Origin: Paracamarosporium sp. OC-R06-R3
Lineage: Eukaryota; Ascomycota; Dothideomycetes; Pleosporales; Didymosphaeriaceae
NCBI GenBank assembly: GCA_019828545.1
Contig: JACVRA010000024.1
Coordinates: 62,001 to 126,000, forward strand
Reading direction: 5' to 3'
Length of the DNA: 64,000 nucleotides
Of this stretch, positions 57,346-64,000 are shown one piece after another (position 1 is the first letter of the stretch; each line of letters starts with the position of its first letter). A program made the translations under genes and the position numbers. The notes beneath the pieces are model-generated. The model saw only the letters and a program-made list of their open reading frames with translations, was not told the DNA's origin and did no database searches.

Positions 57346-58427
57346 CTTGACGTGTGAAGGGCGGCAAGAAGTATAGCTTCGAATACGCAAGACAAGCAGA
57401 CGGGGTGTCACTTGTTCAAGGCTGGAAGCGCGGTCGCAATCGTGGGCAACGCGTCCGAAGAATGACCTCCATAAGTGAACCCAACGGCAGGTCGAAGCCG
57501 AAGGCTATCTAGAAGACCTGCATTGGAATGCACGGGACCATTATTTTCGATGAACGCATGGTCATTTAGCCACGGAACGGGGTCCACGGTCCAGATGACG
57601 GAACGAAAAACACGAGATAAGACCAAAATGATTCGATGCAAGTCGAGCCTAATACGAGTTACAAGCTGGGGTCCAAAACGTTCAATATGCGAAGCGACGT
57701 AGAAGGGTTAGTGTCTTGTCGCAATCCGCATGGAACCAATCAGAGCACGGGAGCCCGTCTCTTACACTCGAACCACCAGCGGTTCTGTTGCCATCTTCTG
57801 CACAGGTTTATCGAATTTTGATCCCATCGCGTGCGCCACATTGCCCTTCGTGAAGTTCCCAAATTCTGATTCCCCCGAGTCAGGAATTGGCCCCCAGCTA
57901 GCCTCTTATCCGATGGCCTCGATCCTTCAGGACGTTGGACCCGAGTAACCTGACCCGGAACCCAATATCGTGCCTCTACGACCTGCTGAAAATGGGTGGC
58001 GTCCATGGCATGTTACTCGGCACCCCAGCCTTACTGCAGCAAGTAATGCCGTTGTCGGGAAGCAGAAGAGCTAACCGGCCAACCCGCACTCACGAAAAGC
58101 AAGTCTGACGAGCACTAAGTGCGTTGAAAGTCTTGGACAAACAATGTTGTCTGAAATTCCAAGTCGCCTTATCCTTGACGGTCTCAGCGATGTCTCCGCG
58201 CGAACCGGTAGAGCTTTATTGGACCGTTGTGTGTGCGACGGTAGACAAAAATGTGCACTACGATCAATGCAAGGTTGCATGCTGCCTATTCATAGAGTCA
58301 TCCCAGCCACCTGCAACTTAGCGGGACATGCAGTTTATCGTTTGTTCGATTCTTTTTTCCCCGCGTCTTTTGACGTACGCCTCCTCACTCGTTCCGAGGT
58401 CGCTCGTTTAGAGACGCAGTACTGACC
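57346..58427. other. Divergent promoter region of the protease-like and surface-protein genes
   Basis: About 1.1 kb. It may contain the missing first exon of the protease-like gene, but I could not place one with proper splice sites and a signal peptide. Other frames have no features. Confidence 0.45.
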
Positions 58428-60470
58428 ATGTGGAGTCGCGTATTGCTCCGTTTTGCTCTTTTTGCAATTTGTGTGGTGTTCGTGCAAGCTACTCCGTACC
58501 AGACAAGATGTGAGTAAAGGCTCATATTTGCGGACCTAAAGCACATACTAAATAGCCATAGATTGTAGGTAGACCAGCATATGCGTTTCCCTTCCGCACT
58601 AACAACTTTAGTCAATGTTTCAGTGACATCGAGTTCTACGCAACGGGTACCTCCATCGCTTCCAAGCTATGGTTCACCTCCTCCAGCATGCACCGGATGC
58701 GTTATCCAGGCGTATGCTCCGCTTACTTATGCCTTCGCGGAGGCAGAGGCTTCCTCCTGGACCAGTGTTGTCAAGACAGAGATAGTTCTTAGCAAGACCA
58801 CCAGTTATTTTACAGGAACACCAGCTGTACTGCAGACTGTGGTGACTGAAGTTAAGACCTTGAGTCAGACAGCATTATTGACAGGGGCATCTGACGAAAT
58901 CATCACTCACACAACTCCAGTGTTTACCGTCGAGCCCACCCCTGGTGTGAAACTGGAGCTACCTGCTGGCACTTACCTCTTTTACGACAAGATTTATGGT
59001 GGGCTCGATCATCTCATTTCCACGACCACAAAGTCGATCGACACTGTGAGCTATTCTGTAAGCTATCCTGTGCCCACAGCTTCGGGTTACGTTCCCTTTT
59101 TACATAAAAAGTTAGCAATCGAGCCAACATGTGTGGCACCTGTGGAGCTGCTTCAGGGTATAATGCCAACCCGTACCGAAGATTGGCGCCACTTCTACCA
59201 GCCCGTTACAGGTACCATGCCATTGATGGACGGAACCACACCAGAAGCACTTCCTCCTGCATTGTTGGAATACTTGAACCAGGACCCAAACGTCAGAAGC
59301 GCTTTTAGTGGTTATAACGTGTCGTTGTGTACACCAGTTATGCCACCTTATCCAATAACCAGTTCATCAGCAGGGGCAGCAACGAGTGCCATACCTTCGC
59401 GGCCGCCTCCTTTTGATGTCACAACAATGACCTCAACGCATCCAACATCTACCTATATTCGCACTACGTATCAGACGACATCAACTCATCTTACGGTGCA
59501 AGGTTGCTTGAGATGCGATACGCCCCATCGCACACCTCCAGTGCAGACTCAAAAACAAGATGCCGCTGGAGGTGATAAGAAAGGGTCTGCCGTATATTTG
59601 ACTGCACCTCCACTATACACAGTAAAGCCTAACAATCAACTACCAGAAGCTGGCCAAGTCGTCTCGATAGGAGATGGTAAACTCCCTATCTACCTCGGGA
59701 AGCCAGCAAGACCAGGGCAAGGCTATAGTCTAGGGCAAGATGTTGTGGTTGGCACACATACACTTACCGCTGGTCAAACCACCACAATCAACAATGTCCT
59801 CGTCGCTGTTCCGATAACAGGCGGAGGAACTATTGTCGTCGTCGGCACAGATACCTATCAAATCCTGCCGACAGAAGCACCGATTTTGGCGTTTGGTGAA
59901 CGAATGATTACTGCAACGGTTATCGGAGGGACAACCCAATTTATTGCCGGGCCTGGACAAACCCTTCTCCCAGGGAGTGACCTTGTAATCTCAGGGACCA
60001 CTTATTCAATGCCCTCGGACATATCTGGAAGGGTAGTCGTGGTCATCAACGGCGTTACATCAACACTCGGCCTAGCACTCCTTACTACTGCTCCAGATAT
60101 TACAATTGCTGGTACCACATATGTAGCAACTGTCCATGATGGAACCACCGAGTATGTGATTGCCCCAGGCACTACATTGAGGCCAGGCGATGTGATCACA
60201 ATCTCAGGAACAATCTACTCTCTGGATACCGGGAACACCGCATTAATAGTCAACGGACATACCAGTACCATTGCTAAAGGACCTGCGAGCAATAGTGCAT
60301 CGCTAACTTCGTCGGCTCCGATCACTGCCCCTTCAGACGCAAGCATTGTTAAGGTCGGAGGCAGTACTTCGAGCAAAGGAACAGCAGTCTCCATAAGAAG
60401 ATCAGGCTTGGACATATGGGTAGAGAGACTAGTTATCGGACTGGCGAGCTGGACTGTCCTGCTCTTGTGA
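58428..60470 (+). CDS. GPI-type cell-surface protein with beta-rich repeats
   Basis: Two exons (58428..58509 and 58612..60470) give 646 aa. Exon 1 encodes the signal peptide MWSRVLLRFALFAICVVFVQA. The 102-bp intron has a cactaac branch site and was needed to join this to the main frame. The ectodomain is Thr/Ser/Pro-rich, with many possible O-glycosylation sites. The C-terminal part has repeated units such as TTTINNVLVAVPITGGGTIV, ITATVIGGTTQFIAGPGQTL, LVISGTTYSMP and ITIAGTTYVATVHDGTTEYV. The end SGLDIWVERLVIGLASWTVLLL is a hydrophobic tail suitable for GPI anchoring after a serine/glycine-rich stretch. Similar modules are common in secreted wall proteins of ascomycetes; a role in adhesion or wall structure is inference. 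Confidence 0.83.
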
Positions 60471-61147
60471 AACGTTTTCACGATTCCATGGTGGTATTGA
60501 CTTTGTATTTAGCGCGGTGTTCAGGATTAAATTTGTGAGAGCTGAATTGCAGCTATAGGGAATACCCATGTACGACAGGCAATGTATAATGAAGCATTGA
60601 GAAATTATGTTGCTCTCATGTTGCTTTGAGCGACTATTGAACTTATACATGAGCCCAAAAGGATGCACTATCCGATCCAACTATGCCCGTTGCCTTTCTG
60701 AGCGTCTTCCAAAAACGGCATGGTGGACGGCTATTGTAGATCGAATGCTGGCGCCAACGTATACGCTAAGTTCACACTAGAGACGCACATACAGCCGATT
60801 TGCACTACGGGTTACAAGGTCTAGCTTTGTCACGTGACTCGGAAAAGATCCGCGAGCCCATCTGGGTAGAGTTTCTTATCGGCCAGCAACGTATTGGAAG
60901 AGAAAACAACTTTGCATTGAACTATTCCACGAGCACTTCACTCAAACTACGGATACCTTCACTTACTCATATATATAGTAAATAGTCACGCAACCGCCAC
61001 ATAAACTAACTTCGTGTCAATGACGTATTTAAACACTAATAAGAGCCAGCCTGCTAGCCGACACCTCCCACCTCCTTAGCTACTACCCCGCTATCTGTCT
61101 AAACACCACATTTTCGAGAAAGCCAGTCTCTATCACAAGTGCCCAAC
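60471..61147. other. Intergenic region
   Basis: The 3' flank of the surface-protein gene and promoter/leader of the small downstream gene. A C/A-rich leader precedes the ATG. I see no gene. Confidence 0.55.
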
Positions 61148-61685
61148 ATGTCGTCGACCATTGACAAGCTCAAAGACAAGCTGCACATCCGTCGCAAATC
61201 CCAATCCGAGGATGCCGGCCTGGATCAGCCCCAATCCCACGCTAGCAACGGTACGTCATACCGGATTACTACGACCTTATCTCGGTGTTTTACATCGGCG
61301 CAATGCCCTTGCATGGGTGCAATCCGATTGCTATCACAGGGCGTTGTTGCCAACACACTATGCTTAGTCATGTTTACTGACTGTTTGTACGTAGTTCAAC
61401 GTGAGAGCTTCGACGAGGAACTTGCGGCTGTTCCTCCGGAAGAGCGCGAAGCATATTTGAAGGAGTTTGAGGAGGCAGATCGTCTTGGGGAGTCTAAGAA
61501 GGGAGGCTTAATTGACAAACGTAAGTTCAGTTGTTGCATTGTTCTAGTTGATGTTGAAGAACATTCGCTAATATGAGTGTGCCTTCGTAGTGATTGCTCG
61601 GGGAAACAAGAGGACTGAAGATCAGCTTGCACAGGAGGCGAAGGATAGAGAAGCCTTGGCAGGAAAGGGAAATGTCGTCCGATAG
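61148..61685 (+). CDS. Small conserved fungal protein of unknown function
   Basis: Three exons (61148..61250, 61395..61520, 61591..61685) give 107 aa. The product begins MSSTIDKLKDKLHIRRKSQS and continues with SFDEELAAVPPEEREAYLKE, FEEADRLGESKKGGLIDKLI and ARGNKRTEDQLAQEAKDREA. It is charged and probably helical with no signal or membrane segment. I recognise no domain. The first intron is 144 bp, the second 70 bp, and both junctions restore codons, which is why I trust it as a gene despite its size. The serine-rich N-terminus (RRKSQSED) could be a phosphorylation site. Neighbours give no clue to function. Confidence 0.72.
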
Positions 61686-62640
61686 ACGCTTTATCCTACG
61701 TGTTGAGTTCAGATCTGGGATGCATATGCTTTAACATTGCCAGGTGCTCGGACATGGGTCTGAGATCATGTACTTTGTCCGCTTCTCTGCATCGTTTGCA
61801 ATCTTAGCCACAACTGTGCATACTTGAGTCAGTTAGGTACGGCAAAAGTACAGCATCATATTTGATCTTTGGTTAGAAATGTAGTCTTGCCTATATGTGT
61901 GACGAGATGAGATCACTGGTATTTGCTCTATTATTCGGCACATTTTCAGACGCATCGTTCACACTCGAAAGTAGGTTTATATCAAACAATATCGTGGACT
62001 GAAGAGCATGCTCATCTCTACTGAAACTAGTATCAGAATAGAATTTGGCTTCCAATCCATATTTGTGGACAGGGTAAGGAAGTGACAAACTTATTGAACC
62101 CCTTGTTTGCCAATCCTTCGTCGTGGCCGAATCCGACTTGCTCCCTGGTCCTTTAGCGCTAGTCTGGATTCTTTGCAACGGCAGACCTAAGAACAACATG
62201 AATCATCAGTACGTAAGCGGTGGCGTGTAGTTGAAACAACCGCCTATAAAGAAAGCTATATCGCACATCTTCTTTACATGAATTTTCCAAGCACGGCTCT
62301 CTTGCCTTTCAACTCTGTATTCTAGTAGAACGATGCGATAGATGTTTAAAACATAATTACAGAACAATCCAGGTAACGAAGGCTAAGGTACATACTCTCA
62401 TTGCTCGCTAGTCTCGCGTTGGAAGGACTTGGAAAATTGCGCCTTTTCTTGTACTAGAGGCACTATTTACTTGTTAAATATCTTTAGAAGTCGAACCAAA
62501 CGGAACTGTCAGCTGTCATTACAAGCACAATCCAGGATAGGTGCATAGCGCCGCTGAATTTAGTCTACAATTCCTTCATAATCATGTCTATAACGTAGCG
62601 CGACCTAACGTGATCTTGATAACGAACTCGTGTTTCTGTG
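61686..62640. other. Intergenic region between convergent genes
   Basis: The 3' flanks of the small gene and APP1. A 102-codon minus frame (61891..62199) has no features. I see no RNA gene. Confidence 0.5.
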
Positions 62641-64000
62641 CTATTTATTCCCATTACTTCCGCCCTTACTTCCCTGCTTTTTTTCCTTGTCCGTAACATC
62701 CTTGATCAGTTTCTCCGCGACATCTACAATATCCCCTCCAATCCTCCAACTCCTCAATACAACGCCTTGTTCCCCAAGTACTTGTTCCGCCCTTGCCCAC
62801 CTCTGCCGCCACAGTTGTTCCCTTTTATCAACCACTCGTCCAGCTTCGCCGTACCCATTGGCCCCTAGCGTCGATCCCGTATTTGTGCGATGCGGGAGCT
62901 GGTGTGTCGCCGAAGTGGAAAAAGACTGGGTAACGGAAGCGTTGGGCCGCGTACTGGGGTGGGGTATGGGTGGTGCATGTTGCCATGCGGCATTGGCCTT
63001 GGTGCTGACGTAGCCGGCGGCTGCAGCTGGATAGGCTGTTATGCCGCGGCGGGGCGGAGGCGGCGGTGGAGGGATTTTTTTGGTGGCTGTTGTGTCTTGA
63101 CCCTCGGAGGAATCAGATGGAGCAGTGGTATTTGGGTTAAGGTATGAAGATGCTGTTGGGAGATTGTTGTAAACTGAATACAATTTGTCGCGAGCTACTG
63201 CAGCATAGCTCTGCTGGGACTGAAGGCTCGGTTTTGGAGCGATTGGTGGCTTTCGAGGGGCGGATGTAGTGCCTGCGACTGCGTTTGAGGTTTGTTGCGA
63301 TAGTGGGCTTGACTGGTGTACGTTAGAGGAAGGTTTACGAGGCTTAGGCGGAGGTGGCGTTTTCGAAGATGGCGGTTGTGTTGATGAGTCGTCTGAGGAG
63401 CTGCGTAAACCGATGGGTTTTCTTGGAGGTACTGGAACTGATTTTGCGCTTGCGACGGATGATACCGAGGCGCGGTGCTCCGCCGCTCTAGCTTGCGTAT
63501 CGGTGTTCGCTCGTCGAAGAGCGGGCACCGAATCCGACTCATCTTCTGATGAAAGGTCAATGAGATTTTGTATCGGTGGTGGTGATGTAGCTGGAGGGTC
63601 GGATCGTCGAGGGGGTAGCTGAGGCCGCGATTGCGGGTGGTCTTCTTCAAGTTGGGGGAATAACGGCCTGGACCTCTTTTCGTCTTGTTCTTCCATCTCA
63701 CGTAAAGAGGCTGCGATAGCCGCTTTGTATTCCGGATCGTCGTCTTCGGAGGACGCTTGCAACCTGCTTGACGAGTTCCTACTACCCTGCTGAGACGAGA
63801 ACGGCGACCTGCCACTAGGAATAGAATCCGTAGAAGGATCGAAAAATCCCCCGCCATCAGACGATGTGACATCTCGTATGAAAACCGCAATGACTCGTCC
63901 TGGATTCTCCAATACAAAATCAGTGTACACTTCTAGGTCAGCTTCGCCACTATCGCCAATCAAGATGAATTTCCTCTCAGGAAAGTCACGCGCAATCTTA
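62641..64000 (-). CDS. APP1: Phosphatidate phosphatase APP1, C-terminal part
   Basis: The gene runs off the right edge; 452 complete codons are in the window. APP1 dephosphorylates phosphatidate to diacylglycerol at endocytic actin patches. The catalytic DxDxT motif lies outside the window, but the end of the phosphatase domain is present (KIARDFPERKFILIGDSGEA, DLEVYTDFVLENPGRVIAVF, IRDVT). The C-terminal 400 residues form a disordered tail. A ubiquitin-interacting motif (DPEYKAAIAASLRE) lies near 63690..63747. Several proline clusters (VPVPPRKP, KTPPPPKPRK, KKIPPPPPPPPRRG) are likely SH3 ligands, as in yeast App1. Ending DVAEKLIKDVTDKEKKQG is basic. Nothing suggests disruption. Convergent with the small upstream gene. 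Confidence 0.9.
   Translation of the reverse strand, partial: KIARDFPERKFILIGDSGEADLEVYTDFVLENPGRVIAVFIRDVTSSDGGGFFDPSTDSIPSGRSPFSSQQGSRNSSSRLQASSEDDDPEYKAAIAASLREMEEQDEKRSRPLFPQLEEDHPQSRPQLPPRRSDPPATSPPPIQNLIDLSSEDESDSVPALRRANTDTQARAAEHRASVSSVASAKSVPVPPRKPIGLRSSSDDSSTQPPSSKTPPPPKPRKPSSNVHQSSPLSQQTSNAVAGTTSAPRKPPIAPKPSLQSQQSYAAVARDKLYSVYNNLPTASSYLNPNTTAPSDSSEGQDTTATKKIPPPPPPPRRGITAYPAAAAGYVSTKANAAWQHAPPIPHPSTRPNASVTQSFSTSATHQLPHRTNTGSTLGANGYGEAGRVVDKREQLWRQRWARAEQVLGEQGVVLRSWRIGGDIVDVAEKLIKDVTDKEKKQGSKGGSNGNK

Noticed and set aside
61891..62199. 102-codon minus-strand frame
   Set aside because: No conserved features, lies between two convergent genes, and composition is not clearly coding.

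Overview
The window looks like nuclear DNA of a filamentous ascomycete (Pezizomycotina, most likely Dothideomycetes). It has intron-poor to moderately split genes with short introns of mostly 46-60 bp, GT-AG borders and CTAAC/CTAAT-like branch sites. It also has fungus-specific families: a Zn2Cys6 regulator, a DUF1996 secreted protein, Ypd1, Tom1 and a GPI-type cell-surface protein. The class-level call is inferred from overall gene style, not from a search. I recognise about 20 protein-coding loci. No rRNA, tRNA, CRISPR array or intact transposon was found.

Left part (1-17.8 kb): mostly housekeeping genes. In order: the 3' end of a Golgi alpha-1,6-mannosyltransferase, a mitochondrial YqeH-type GTPase (GEP3) divergent from mitochondrial aspartate aminotransferase (AAT1), the phosphorelay protein Ypd1, a 2H-phosphoesterase of the ASCC1/AKAP7 type, a conserved coiled-coil protein, a secreted DUF1996 protein, the tRNA pseudouridine synthase PUS4, and a sugar/inositol-type MFS transporter. 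AAT1 carries exons of only 3 and 10 nt.

Middle part (17.8-44 kb): a gene-poor AT-richer stretch, a 1000-aa polytopic membrane protein of unknown function, a BLOC-1 subunit 1 homologue, and the very large HECT E3 ligase Tom1 (3966 aa). Next comes a fungal GHKL-ATPase-like gene whose frame is broken by an early in-frame TAA, then another 2.3 kb gene-poor stretch.

Right part (44-64 kb): accessory genes. These are a DHA2-like MFS exporter with an unusual 270-aa serine-rich N-terminus, possible decayed coding DNA, a decayed sugar-transporter copy, a Zn2Cys6 transcription factor divergent from a Gfo/Idh/MocA oxidoreductase, and a second oxidoreductase of the dihydrodiol/xylose dehydrogenase type. 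An aspartic-protease-fold membrane protein without the DTG motifs, a repeat-containing GPI-type surface protein, a small conserved protein and the C-terminal half of the phosphatidate phosphatase APP1 follow.

The strongest system-level observation is in 48.3-54.9 kb. The relic transporter, the Zn2Cys6 regulator and the two sugar-type oxidoreductases form a compact cluster. A near-identical 16-18 bp element with a CGG-N4-CCG core lies upstream of each transcription unit: once before the relic transporter, once in the shared regulator/oxidoreductase promoter, and once before the second oxidoreductase. This is what a local sugar-catabolic regulon controlled by the clustered regulator would look like, with its transporter now lost.
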